A stretch of 64,000 nucleotides of DNA, from the NCBI RefSeq assembly GCF_949987515.2, contig NC_082688.1, positions 74,156,731-74,220,730 on the forward strand, read 5' to 3'. The notes under the pieces are model-generated. The model was not told the origin of the DNA, searched no databases, and saw only the letters and a list, made by a program, of their open reading frames with translations. A program made the translations under genes and the position numbers. The DNA is from Delphinus delphis (Eukaryota; Chordata; Mammalia; Artiodactyla; Delphinidae). Shown here piece after piece: positions 47,001-58,329 of the stretch (position 1 is its first letter; each line of letters opens with the position of its first letter).

Positions 47001-47454
47001 AATCTTCTATTTTTGACCTAATAGTGCAATGTGTAAGCCCAAGGGGGAAAAAGTACCTATTCTTTAAGTATGAATAATGGGCAATCTATGATTATTAACT
47101 TATACTGTATAGATTCTAACCACCCAATAAATTATTTTCTTAAAATTAGCTGTATATTTTGAAGCCACTGAAAATGTGTGTAAGTTCAAGTTGTGTACAT
47201 AGAGAGATAGATAGAGAATATGTGTGTGAGTATATCTGTGTTTATTAGGAATTTGTCTTAGGGTAATATTAATAAAGGTAATGCAAGAAGCCAGGTTTCA
47301 GATTTATTTCAAATCTAGAGCCAATAGCATTTGCTACTTGGTTGAGCATCAGATGTAGGGAATGAGAGAGAAGATGACTCATTTTTTTTGTCCTAAGAAA
47401 CCAAGAGATTTGAGTTCCTACTTGCAGAGATAAATAGATTATAGAAGGAACAGG
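47001..47454. other. Unassigned DNA
   Basis: Nothing recognised. Confidence 0.45.
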
Positions 47455-47880
47455 TATTTTGGGAAATGGATGAGAATCAAGAGTCCATTTCCAGATGTTT
47501 TAAGTCTGTCCATTAGATAGCCACGTGGGGATATAAATAGACAATTGTATATATGAGTCTAGAATTCAGAGGAAAGGTTGAGTCAGAAGATATAATGGTA
47601 AAGTACTTAAAGTATTTATAGCCATGATATTGGATGTGAGCAACCACAGAGTGAGTGAAAATTGAGAAGAAGAAAGTTGGAGCCTGGAGCATTCCCATGC
47701 TCAGAAGTCCCAAAGATGAAGAATCAGAAAATGAAACTTTAAAGATCAGTGAACTTAGAGAAGTATTTCAAGAAAAATTGTCCTCAGCTCTGCTCATTGC
47801 TGCTCACAGGAAGAGTAAGACGAAGACTGAGACTTGATGAAATTTGGCAAAGGTAATGCCATTACTGCCTTATTAAGATC
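47455..47880 (+). repeat. Ancient interspersed repeat, family not named
   Basis: The order 'gatagccacgtggggatata', 'tatatgagtctagaattcag', 'gagcctggagcattcccatg', 'gtaagacgaagactgagac' matches a common mammalian repeat (typically '...agtctggagctcaggagag...tgggacactcc...') whose name I do not recall. It may continue, more decayed, toward 48960, where the + strand stays purine-rich. Confidence 0.45.
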
Positions 47881-50215
47881 ATGTGCCAGAGAACTATCAA
47901 AGCAAATGCCTTTTTGAGTGATGTGAAGTGAAGAAAGGATGTTCTGCTAAACAAGAGACCTGAGAAAGGGGGAGGGCATGCAGATATAAGGCCAAGAAAA
48001 TATTTTAATGAGATATTATTGCACATGGATATTAAAGGAAATGGTCCAGGAAAAAGAAAATTTGATAACATGGGAAAGAGGGAAAAAGCAGTTGTCATAA
48101 CTTTAGAAGACAGGATGGATCCCAGTGCAAAGAGAAGCATCAGCCATGAAAAAGAATACAAACAATGTTACAAAAAGAAAGGCAAAACACAGATTCAAAT
48201 TCAGATAAATTGGTATATTGGTTGTAGAAATATATAAGTTTTCTTGGATATGTCTCTATATTCTTAGTCAAACATTAAATAATCAAGAAAAAGAATGAGG
48301 AGGGAGAAGGAGGTATTGGTGATTTGAAGACATAGAAGAAGTTTCAAAATATTTGCCTAAGAGAGGATGAAGCTAGGGAAATGTAATTGGATAACTGGAC
48401 AACATACATCTGCCATGAATTTAAAGTGAGACCAGACAGCGTGGTTGTGTGATTTATTTTTTCATATTATCTGTGTCAGTACAGCCGAAAAAAGACTGGA
48501 ATTTAAATATAGCCAGGTGAGGATAACAGAGGGAGAGAGTGAGGGACTGAGGAATTGAGAGTGTATGCAAGAAAGTGATCGTAATGATGGGCCTAGCCAG
48601 GCTAGGAGGGAAGTGAGGCTATCGAGTGGTCAAGAGAGTAAAAGATGAAAATAGTCAAATGGGTTGGAAAAAGCAGAGGGGTTGAAGAATTGTTGACTAT
48701 GAGGACATTAGAGGAAGTAAGATGGAAAGCTGGGGGTTGTAGCTAGAAAGTGTGTTTGAAATAGGGGTTATGGAAGAGGTGGAGTTGGGTAGCTAGGGTG
48801 GAGTGCAAGAGAAAACCCTAGGAAATGCGCTGCTCCAAAAGCTCAGAGAATAGCTTATTGGAAGCATCTTTTCGGTGAATACTGAAATGTTCAAGATTTA
48901 TGACAGGAGAAATGTTGGTGAGAGACAGCGAGCCAGTTGTTAAAATTCTCAAGGAATGAGTGGCAATGGCCAAAAGATCTACAGATGGTTGCAATGGTCA
49001 AATGGCATATTCCTCAAAGATGTAGGAAAAAATTAATGAATATTTATTTTGATGGGCACGAAACATTTAAAAATTAGCCCAATATGTGTTTTTTTCCTCA
49101 AATAGTGTTCAGACTATTTACAGTTTGAACATGACGTCTGTAGCTAAGACTAACACAAAAAGCTACTTCACTGTGGGCCCCTTTCTACTAATGTGATCAG
49201 AACAAGAGTCCATTTCATTGTTATACAACCTGGTTCTTTGGACCTTGGGTGCTTTTCTTTGAAGATGGCTTATCTTTGTCTGGGTACATTTGAATTTTTA
49301 CCTTTAACATACCCGAAGGACTTATTTATACCTTCACACCCAACTTTTAAAAATTTAAGCTGAAAGAAAAGTAGTTAATATCCAAGACAAATTAAGGAGG
49401 AATGAAACAGACAGAAATACTAATATGTATGGAGATAAGCAAACAAGTTAAACTTCGAAGAAACGTATTTCTTCAATCACAAAATGTCACGTGCCTGGGG
49501 TGAATCCTAGGTGTGTATGTCAAGGTCTCTGGGCCTTAGCCTCGCCCTTACACCTCATGGGGTAAACTAGGTGCTCACAGGAGGCACCCAGATCTCAACC
49601 TCAGTTTTTGATTTGTGCCCTGGCTAAACGGAGCTTAGACCTCTCAACAGGAATTCTGACAACCCTCTTAACCTGTCTCAGCCTGGAATCCTTAGAAACT
49701 AGATCTTGATCCCATATTCCCCTGTACTAGCCAGCAAGTAGTCTCAATCCTGGTAGACCATAAAGACCCTTATCACCTTCTGGCTTCAGTTATCACCATC
49801 TGGAGACTCCTAACTATGACTCTTCCTATTGGACACCTCTGGATAAGAGACAGATCTAGTCAATTTTGAGCTCCCCACTTTCTTCCTACAGTGTAGTCTG
49901 AACTGCTGACTATCCTTCCTGTGGCCAGCTCTATAATCCAATGAGTTCTCTGGCCTTGGTCTTGTACAGACCTGGCTTTGCAGGTACTCTTGCCTGCCAC
50001 TCCCATTGCTTATTCCTTGCTGAGCTCCCCAGTGTGCCTGTGGGCAAAGCTTGTCTGGGTCATGATACACTAGATTATTTGATACCCTATCTCTTGGTTT
50101 TGCTTGGTTCCAGATCCTTGGTATGTCAATCATTTCAAGGTTGGATACTTTTCCCCAATCCAAGGCAAACACCTGTCTATCTTTGTGCATTCTTTGTCTG
50201 ACTTCACAGAAACAT
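47881..50215. other. Unassigned DNA
   Basis: The + strand is purine-rich to about 48960. From 49490 to 50215 the composition is more balanced. There, a 126-codon minus-strand frame (49810-50190) overlaps an 86-codon + frame (49941-50201). Neither resembles a known protein. Confidence 0.4.
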
Positions 50216-50519
50216 CACATTAGAGGAAGAAGGCAAAAATAAGAGAAATAAGATTAGAAATGGTAGACATTTAAAAAGATATCAATAGGTATATAGTAAA
50301 TATATTTATTTCCTTTTCAAAGAAGGAAATGAGTGTGTATCAATTTATACATATGATTCTGTCATCAACATAGAATAGGAAAGAAAACTTGCTAAATCCT
50401 ATAGAGAAGCTAACAGAACATTTAGCAGGTACAGTGATGTTTGATGTACTATTGGTTCCTCACAATTCATGCTTTGTTGCTTTTAAAAAGCTCAACGTTT
50501 AAAGGAACTATTTTTAAAA

Positions 50520-50600
50520 TGTCCTCCATCCAATGTTAAGTGGCAAAAGTAGGATATTAAGCAGTGTGAGATATACTCATAATTATGTTTAAACATGTGC
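50520..50600 (+). mobile_element. Old L1-like 3' fragment
   Basis: 'aatgttaagtggcaaaagta', 'agcagtgtgagatatactca' and 'taattatgtttaaacatg' resemble the last part of an old L1 ('ttaagtgaaaaa...cagtgtgtatagtatgat'). It ends where the exon-like segment begins. Confidence 0.45.
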
Positions 50601-50610
50601 TCTCTTGCAG

Positions 50611-50690
50611 ACGGGTCTAAGACATTCCGAAGAAATAAACTGAGCCAATCACATTCAGTTTATTTTTCACACAGATATTTTATCAATCAG
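50611..50690 (+). other. Putative 80-bp exon, unrecognised
   Basis: The upstream tract ends gtgctctcttgcag, a good 3' splice site. The segment ends CAG and is followed by gtaagtcac, an ideal 5' splice site. One frame is open throughout (26 codons after the first two bases, beginning GSKTFRRNK and ending RYFINQ); the other two contain stops. A second acceptor-like site (tttttcacacag) lies at 50663-50674. The length is not a multiple of three, so inclusion would need flanking exons in matching phases. I recognise neither the peptide nor neighbouring exons. It lies just after an old L1 remnant, which would fit exonisation. Pseudo-exons of this quality are known to occur by chance. Confidence 0.3.
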
Positions 50691-51604
50691 GTAAGTCACT
50701 CCTTTTCAAAGAGGTAAAATGAATAGGGGTGACACAGAGGCTGGAGCTGCTACTCCAGAAAAGTTCTTTCATAAACAAACATGACAAGGGGAAAAGTCTA
50801 AGACTTGAGGTGGAAGATAGATGTAGTACCTCCACACCTCAACTTTCTCAGTCCTTTCTACACCCCCAGGATTGGGACTGTAGTCTACTCAAGATGTCAA
50901 CTGAAAGAAAAGTTCTGCTTTGCATGAGACAAGAAGAGCATTGATATTTTTGACTCTAGAAACAAAGTAGAGAGAGGACAGAAAAGCCAGAAGTGACAGG
51001 TAAGCTCACCAAGATGAACAGCGGCTAAACAGATTGGGAAGGAGGGCCAGTGAAATTCCATGGTATAGGCTGAATAAAAGATTTTTAAGAATGATGAGGC
51101 CAAAATTTTTCAAGTTCTTTGCATTACTGAGATATTTCTTTCTTTCCAAATTTTAAATAAGGCTATTTCACGTATACATGTATACTTCATGTATAATTTT
51201 TTATGATTAAGGTTTGTATGTTTGTGTATAAATCAAAGCAAACTTGAAATTTTCCATCAGGATCGGTAGAATGAAGAGTAAAGTTTGCATGAATAGAAAC
51301 AGGAGCCAAGAGACCAAGGTAGCCATGAAAATGTCCCCTTGAATTTGCAGAAATATTTTACAGGGCTTTGTACCTTTCTAAACCATGGAATTGATGGGAG
51401 GTATGTAACCTAATTTGATCTAGATCTTCAGAGAAAGTGAAAACCCAGATCATTTATGGGAGTAAGAGTCAGAGATGAGATTGACCATAGGGATGGAACT
51501 GGAGATATTATCTACTGGAATCTATATTCATATCTTATCCAGCATAATAAACATGACTTGTAATATTCTATCCAGTCAAGGTATATAACTTTATACCATT
51601 AAAT
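50691..51604. other. Unassigned DNA
   Basis: Nothing recognised. A 14-base palindrome (gtatacatgtatac) lies at 51172-51185. Confidence 0.5.
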
Positions 51605-51710
51605 GTTTCACTTATTCTAAATTCATTTAATGTCTACAGAGTGTCACTCACCATATTAGGCACTGGAAGTACAACAAGGATCCACACTCTCATGGAGAAG
51701 CATCAAAAGG
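51605..51710 (+). repeat. Ancient LINE/SINE-like fragment
   Basis: 'attaggcactggaagtacaa' and 'ccacactctcatggagaagc' match a common mammalian repeat segment ('...gccaggcactg...ctggggatacagcagtgaac...ccctcatggag'). Family uncertain. Confidence 0.45.
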
Positions 51711-51734
51711 ATTTGATGCTCAAGGTTCTATTTC

Positions 51735-51910
51735 GAGCAGGTGGTATGATGTGATGGAAAGCCAGCGTAACTGAATTCAGAACTGAGTTCATACCTCAAC
51801 TCTTTCCTAACTAGCTGTGTCACCTTAAGTGTGAATTATAAGTTTTAGGACTCAACTTTTTCAATTTCAAGATGAGATGGTTGAATGGATGATGTCTAAT
51901 ATTTCTTATT
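51735..51910 (+). mobile_element. MIR SINE
   Basis: 'tggtatgatgtgatggaaag', 'aactagctgtgtcaccttaa' and 'tcaatttcaagatgagatgg' follow MIR. Confidence 0.7.
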
Positions 51911-52164
51911 ACTGGGGGCTTTGTAAATCAGAAATCCATGTAAAATTCTTATTGCTTACTACAATAAGTGGTCAAATGAATAAGTACCAAAACCATTATT
52001 GGTCCTATGAAAAAAATGCGACTGAAGACAATACAACACACAGTCTAAAAATGAGTTTCTAAAATATGAATTTTTTTGTAAACCTCCATTGACAATAACA
52101 ATACCTGGGCTAAATTGAGAATTTTGAGAAGGAAAAGGAGGAAAAAACACCAGCATAGTTTAAC

Positions 52165-52380
52165 CACTACAATGAACCAATACCTATGATACGTGCTTTA
52201 TATATCTTCTTATTTAATTTTCACTGCAATGCAAGAGATGGGGATTATTAACTACCTCTACATAAGGATATAAAGAAAATAAGATAAGGAACAATAAGCA
52301 ACTTGTACAATCTCAAATGACTGGAGAAGAGGTTTGAATCCAAGTTTTCTGACTAGTCACCACGCTTCTCTCACTATATC
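52165..52380 (-). mobile_element. MIR SINE
   Basis: 'tatcttcttatttaattttc', 'gagatggggattattaacta' and 'ggtttgaatccaagttttct' match the complement of MIR from 3' end to head. Confidence 0.75.
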
Positions 52381-52950
52381 AAATAGCTTTCTAGGTGGAA
52401 AGATCATCTTACATTTCCTTTTCTGCACATCTCTTTTCCTTCTATTTCCTACCTCTTGCCAAGATGAGAAAAGGCCAAAATTGCAAAAGATATACTATTA
52501 AGCAAGTGAATACATATACCTGAATTTAAAATGTGACACACCCATGTATCCACAACCATATTTAGAAGGGAAACATTGTTCACCTCCTTGTGTGAGGAGC
52601 CATTATTCTAACTCCGGTCACCATGTATTAACTTGGCCAGTTTTTAAAATGTATGAATGGAATTATAGAGTGTATATTGTTTTTGTTTGGGCTTCTTTCA
52701 CTCAAGTTATGTTTATGAGATGTACCCACGGTGTTAATTGTAGTGGTAAATTTTCATTGCTCTTTTACATTAAGTTATATGGATACACTTCAATTTATTT
52801 GTTTGTTCTACTACTGTTGGATATTTAGGTTATTTCCAGGTTTGGGCTATAATGAAAAGTCATGCCAAGAACAAACTTGTACATGCCTTCTAGTAACACA
52901 GACTTTTTATCTGGTCTACACTAGCAGTGGAATTGCTTGGTCACAGCTTA

Positions 52951-53630
52951 CTGTTGTAGATTGAATTTTCAGCCAAAGCTCTTTATCCCTTTCTGTCTCC
53001 TCTGCCTGAGACTTTGTAGTCACTCACATTAAAGGCAGAATGTAATTCCCCACACTTAAGCTTTGAGTTTGGCATTGGAATTTATGTTTGTGAATGAAAT
53101 GTGGGCAGAAGTGATAGTTTGCCAGTTTCGAGCCCTGGCCACAGAAGCATTGCAGATTTTCTGCTATCACCGTGAAATGAGCTTTCCCTAAGTAGCTAAC
53201 ATCCTTTTAAACTTGGGCTCTAGAATGAAAATAGCTAGTACAGACCTGATCCCAACCTACTCAAAGGCGCCGAACCCAAGAGACATGTTGCTTAAAGCAG
53301 AGTCATGCTGAACTCAGCTTAGACCAGCCAACTCTAAGGCAAACCGGTGACACACAGCAAGAAATATTTTTTATTGTGGTAAAATACACATAACATAAAA
53401 TTTACCATCTTAATCATTTTAAGTGTACAGTTCAGTAGTGTTAAGTATATTTACATTATTGTGAAACAGGTCTCCAGAATTTTTTCATCTTGCAAATCTC
53501 AAACTCTATAACCATTAGACAACAACTCCCCTTTTCTTAAGTGAAATGAGTCAGTCACAAAAAGACAAGAATCTCACCTCACTATGCTTTGTGGTGGTTT
53601 GTTACACAGCAAATACTAGATGGGAGAATA
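52951..53630 (+). mobile_element. ERVL/MaLR-like LTR, itself interrupted by an L1 tail
   Basis: Starts near 'tgttgtagattgaattttca'. Contains 'gccctggccacagaagcatt', 'ccgaacccaagagacatgtt' and, after the inner insertion, 'tgtggtggtttgttacacag', a typical LTR 3' end. No coding region. Subfamily not determined. Confidence 0.6.
53369..53572 (-). mobile_element. Old L1 3' end with inverted 5' end, nested in the LTR
   Basis: 53369-53538 is the complement of an old L1 3' UTR. On + it reads 'ttttattgtggtaaaataca', 'ctccagaattttttcatctt' and 'acaacaactcccct'. 53539-53572 (aagtgaaatgagtcagtcac, then aaaaagac) is L1 3' UTR in the opposite orientation. That is the pattern left by twin priming. Flanks caagaaat/caagaat may be the target duplication. 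Confidence 0.6.
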
Positions 53631-54182
53631 CATATGTTCCATGGTGCTAGACCCTGACAAATAGTTTTTCAGAGTGGCTGTACCAATTGATACTCCTGCC
53701 AGTACTGTATGGGCTCTCTAGTTGCTCCACATTTGCAGCAGCGGGTGAGAGTCAAATATGCTCTCCTTTCCTCAGTTGTTCTCCTTCTACACCTGCTAGC
53801 TTCTTCCTCCTGTGCGATAAGGAGGATCAACCTCAGCCTGAAATAATGTTCTAAGTCATTTTCATTTAAGACACTCTAGTGTGTGTTGAACTATACTGGA
53901 GTTTTCATAATATTAATGAGATTGAGCATATTTGCATAAGCTAATCAGGCAACTGAACTTCCTCTTTTCTGAAAGTCTTGTTCAATATTTTGCCCACTAA
54001 AAAAGGGGGTATCATTTTTTCCTATTGATTCACAGAAACTGTAAACATTCTGAATATCAGTATTTTATTGGTTATGTGCACCTCAAACATTTTATCTGAC
54101 TCTAAAAGTACATTTTTACTCTATTCAAGTGTCTGATGAAAAGTTCTTAATTTTAATAAAGTATAGTATAAAAATCCATTTA

Positions 54183-54387
54183 CAGCCAGCCCTCTGTATC
54201 CACAGTTTCCATATCCAAGGATTCAAGCAACCTTTGATCACATGCTATGTTTATGATCGGGGTTGGCTGAATCCAAGGACGTGGAACCCATGGGTACAGA
54301 GGACCAACTGTGGGACGTGAACATTCATGGATTTTGGTATTGGTGGCAGGTCCTGGAATCAATACCCCCTTAGATACTGAGGGACTG
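54183..54387 (+). mobile_element. MER2-like Tigger MITE (TcMar)
   Basis: Termini 'cagccagccctctgtatcc' and 'tactgagggactg' are inverted repeats flanked by TA on both sides (54181-54182, 54388-54389). The interior has 'ggattcaagcaacctttgat' and 'ttggtattggtggcagg'. Non-autonomous. Confidence 0.85.
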
Positions 54388-54838
54388 TACTTGACTGTGG
54401 AGTGGGGGGGAAGGGAGAAGTTTGAAATTCTAAAGAAAGAATTTACATTGTTTCTTTAGAAGGTCACAATGGACATAATCTTTAAATCTTCCAAAAAAAA
54501 TCATTACACAACTAAACCCGTTTTCACATACTGCACTGTGGTGCATTTATGACACAGCTGCCTTAAGAAACTCTTTCCTACCTGGAGTTTTAATAGGGCT
54601 TAGCACTGAATACAGCCGACATGGAAAGTTATTTAGATAACCTTTCTTTGACACCCACACTTCATTCTCCTAGGATAGCTTAATGTGGGGAAGAGAAATA
54701 ACAGAGTTTCTCTCTGATTTGAAATTTAAGAAAAATGAAAAGTGTCTGAATGTTTCACGGGTAAAAGCTGTATCATGATTTTTTTCTTTCTCAGTGAAAA
54801 TACTGACTTCTCCTGCTCTCGTAGCACAGTCTACAGTA
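54388..54838. other. Unassigned DNA
   Basis: Nothing recognised between two Tigger elements. Confidence 0.5.
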
Positions 54839-55313
54839 CAGGCATACCTCGGAGATATTGCAGGTTTGGTTTCAGCTCACAGCAATAAAGTGAATATTGC
54901 AGTAAAGTGAGCCACAAAAATTTTTTGGTTTTCCAATGCATATAAGAGTTACACTTACACTATACTGTAGTCTATTAAGGGTGCAGTTGTGTTATGTCTA
55001 AAGAAAATGTACATACCTTAATTTATAAATACTTTACTGCTAAACAAAAAATGCTAACCATCACCTGAGCCTTCAGAGTCATAATTTTTTTGCAACAGTA
55101 ACATCAAATTTCATTGACAACAGATCAATATAATAATGAAAATGTTTGAAATATTGCAAGAATTACCGAAGTGTGACACACAGACATAAAGTGAGCAAAT
55201 GCTATTGGAAAAATGGTGCCAACAGACTTCCTTGACACAGGGTTGCCACGAACCATCAATTTCTTAAAAAAAAAAAAAAAAACTGCAAAGTGCAATAAAA
55301 CAATGTATGCCTG
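54839..55313 (+). mobile_element. Tigger1-like DNA transposon, internally deleted (TcMar)
   Basis: Left end 'caggcatacctcggagatat', right end 'caatgtatgcctg', with TA on both sides (54837-54838, 55314-55315). The interior has 'cactatactgtagtctatta', 'gtacataccttaatttataa' and 'aaatggtgccaacagacttc'. It is about 475 bp against roughly 2.4 kb for an autonomous Tigger1, so the transposase region is gone. A poly-A run of about 17 sits near the right end. Confidence 0.9.
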
Positions 55314-55460
55314 TATTTTGTAGTTGCCAAAGAATATAGGTAAAAACTAAAGTCCAGTATTAAAAGTAGAGTCAATATAGGTTTCAGGACCTTAGAGAGT
55401 GAAGATGAGGGCAAGAACAGTTATAGAAAGCGAGAAAAGGGTAAGGCAAAAGAGGAGAGG

Positions 55461-57147
55461 GTGTATGGTGTTAGGGAGTGTTCTAACCTCATACTTTTAC
55501 ATGTACCTGTCCAGTTTTCCCAGCACCACTTATTGAAGAGGCTGTTCTTTCTCCACTGTACATTCCTGCCTCCTTTATCAAAGATAAGGTGACCATATGT
55601 GCATGGGTTTATCTCTGGGCTTTCTATCCTGTTCCATTGATCTATATTTCTGTTTTTGTGCCAGTACCATACTGTCTTGATTACTGTAGCTTTGTAGTAT
55701 AGTCCGAAGTCAGGAAGCCTGATTCCTCCAGCTCCGTTTTTCGTTCTCAAGATTGCTTTGGCTATTCGGGGTCTTTTGTGTTTCCATACAAATTGTGAGA
55801 TTAGAACACTCCCTAACACCATACATAAAAATAAGCTCAAAATGGATTAAAGACCTAAATGTAAGGCCAGAAACTATCAAACTCTTAGAGGAAAACATAG
55901 GCAGAACACTCTATGACATAAATCACAGCAAGATCCTTTTTGACCCACCTCCTAGAGAAACGGAAATAAAAACAAAAATAAACAAATGGGACCTAATGAA
56001 ACTTCAAAGCTTTTGCACAGCAAAAGAAACCATAAACAAGACCAAAAGACAACCCTCAGAATGGGAGAAAATATTTGCAAATGAAGCAACTGACAAAGGA
56101 TTCATCTCCAAAATTTACAAGCACCTCGCGCAGCTCAATAACAAAAAACCAAACAACCCAATCCAAAAATGGGCAGAAGACCTAAATAGACATTTCTCCA
56201 AAGAAGATATACAGATTGCCAACAAACACATGAAAGAATGCTCAACATCATTAATCATTAGAGAAATGCAAATCAAAACTACAATGAGATATCATCTCAC
56301 ACTGGTCAGAATGGCCATCATCAAAAAATCTAGAAACAACAAATGCTGGAGAAGGTGTGGAGGAAAGGGAACACTCTTGCACTGCTGGTGGGAATGTGAA
56401 TTGGTACAGCCACTATGGAGAACAGTATGGAGGTTCCTTAAAAAACTAAAAATAGAACTACCATATAACTCAGCAATCCCACTATTGGGCATATACCCTG
56501 AGAAAACCATAATTCAAAAAGAGTCATGTACCAAAATGTTCATTGCAGCTCTATTTACAATAGTCAGGACATGGAAGCAACCTAAATGTCCATCATCGGA
56601 TGAATGGATAAAGAAGATGTGACACATTTACATAATGGAATATTACTCAGCCATAAAACGAAACGAAATTGAGTTATTTGTAGTGAGGTGGATGGACCTA
56701 GAGTCTGTCATACAGAGTGAAGTAAGTCAGAAAGAGAAGGACAAATACCATATGCTAACACATATATATGGAATCTAAGGGGGAAAAAAATGTCATGAAG
56801 AACCTAGGGGTAAGACGGGAATAAAGACACAGACCTACTAGAGAATGGACTTGAGGATATGGGGAGGGGGAAGGGTAAGCTGTGACAAAGTCAGAGAGTG
56901 GCATGGACATATATACACTACCAAACGTAAAATAGATAGCTAGTGGGAAGCAGCCGCATAGCACAGGGAGATCAGCTCGGTGCTTTGTGACCACCTAGAG
57001 GGGTGGGATAAAGAGGGTGGGAGGGAGGGAGACGCAAGAGGGAAGAGATATGGGAACATATGTGTATGTATAACTGAGTCACTCTGTTATAAAGCAGAAA
57101 CTAACACACCATTCTAAAGCAATTATACTCCAATAAAGATGTTGAAA
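55461..57147 (+). mobile_element. L1 with 5' inversion: ORF2 3' part and 3' UTR
   Basis: 55461-55800 is L1 ORF2 on the minus strand. 55797-57147 is the downstream ORF2 C-terminal part and 3' UTR on +, ending 'caattatactccaataaaga' and an A-rich tail. The + frame is open from 55753 to 56622 (the first codons lie in the inverted part), with the Cys-rich [18 protein letters not shown] motif at 56333-56400. It ends at a TGA where L1 normally has Trp in WIKKMW. The two arms share a 28-base inverted overlap at the junction. 5'-truncated, non-autonomous and dead. No clear target duplication. Confidence 0.95.
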
Positions 57148-57352
57148 AACAAAAAAAGAAAGGACGGTGCACGAGGAAGAAAACAAATATGGGCTAGAAA
57201 GAGAAACAGGTTGGAAGAAGAAAGAGAGGTAAAGAAAGCACAAGACAAAGGAAAACAACACTAGATTTTAACAAAATACACTTGGCATCTTTGAATAATC
57301 TAATACTATGAGTTTTCATTAAATGTCAATCCTTGTATGTTATTTCAAAATA

Positions 57353-57556
57353 CAGTTGACCCTTGAACAATGCGGGTGTCAGTGCCCCTAACCCATGCAT
57401 ACTGGAAATTAACTGTACAGTCAGCCCTCTAATTAGTCTCGCATGCACAGATTCAACCAACCGCAGATCCTACGGTACTGTTACATATTTATCGAAAAAA
57501 ATCCACATAGAAGTGACCCCACACAGTTTAAACCTGTGTTGTTCAAGGGTCAACTG
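57353..57556 (-). mobile_element. Tigger-type MITE (TcMar), opposite orientation to 18098
   Basis: Nearly perfect 18-20 base terminal inverted repeats (cagttgacccttgaacaa and ttgttcaagggtcaactg). TA duplications at 57351-57352 and 57557-57558. The interior runs in reverse order relative to 18098-18339. Best-preserved DNA transposon in the window. Confidence 0.9.
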
Positions 57557-57744
57557 TACACCACTTATTCTGCACACTGTTCATGTTATGCCCTTGTTTT
57601 ATGCCCTAAAATAAGTTTTAGGCTGGCTAAATGCAAAGACATGCTTTTGACCCATCATGAAATCTAACACAGATAGTAAAAAGAGTTAATAATTTAGTCC
57701 CTTTTATGATGAAACTTTACTAAAGACTTTTTCTAATTTAAGAA
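57557..57744. other. Unassigned DNA
   Basis: Nothing recognised. Confidence 0.4.
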
Positions 57745-57965
57745 AAATTTCAGATGTTCACAGAAGTTCCAAAAAAACAATAAACCACATATGTCCTCTC
57801 CGCTGATATTGAACAGATGATAAAAATTTGCTGTCTTTCACTGAGGTATCCTTTTTCAATAAAAGATACAGCTGAAGTTCAACTCATTATCCCTTTAAAC
57901 CAGCCTAAATTAGCAGGAGACACTCTTCAGAAGTTGGTGTGTATCATTCTCATGCACCTCCACCG
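57745..57965. mobile_element. Possible old L1 3' UTR fragment
   Basis: 'atttcagatgttcacagaag', 'gatacagctgaagttcaact' and 'tatcattctcatgcacctcc' resemble a common old LINE 3' UTR. Orientation uncertain. Confidence 0.4.
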
Positions 57966-58329
57966 CCCCTTTAGGCCTTCCCATACAACTTTGGACAGTC
58001 CAAATACATCTAGACATCAATAGAGGTGGTACAGGTGATCTGTCCATGCTGCCCCCACCTTCTAATTCCCTCCATCTTCAGGATATGTTTTTATAGCCTT
58101 GGGCTTTAGTATAACTGCTTATTATGTCCCTGTAAGTCTTCCATTATCATTTAAGTAAGAATAAATATATAAAATCTTGTATTACAGCCTTTTATTATTT
58201 ATATCCTTTATTCTTACTATTAGTCGATATACTTGAGGACTCATTTGTCTCTACAAGGTAACTGTATGTAGCTCTACTCTGATCCTTCATGTATTTGTAT
58301 TTAAGGTATTTACTGTAACAGAATACTCT
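57966..58329. other. Unassigned DNA
   Basis: Nothing recognised. Confidence 0.5.

Larger units (their letters stand above)
52545..54180 (-). mobile_element. Old L1 fragment split by an LTR
   Basis: On the minus strand, 52545-52950 and about 53635-54180 are consecutive ORF2/3' segments of an old L1. Landmarks on + are 'ggcttctttcactcaagtta', 'aggttatttccaggtttggg', 'agtggctgtaccaattgata' and 'gatgaaaagttcttaatttt'. The intervening 680 bases are the LTR at 52951-53630. No intact frame. Confidence 0.75.

Noticed and set aside
51172..51185. 14-base palindrome gtatacatgtatac
   Set aside because: Expected by chance in AT-rich sequence of this length. The inverted repeat at 41906-41921 (7-bp arms) was set aside for the same reason.
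55421..55840. 139-codon minus-strand frame
   Set aside because: L1 ORF2 on the inverted arm of the twin-primed L1. It runs through the junction into unrelated sequence and does not encode a host protein.
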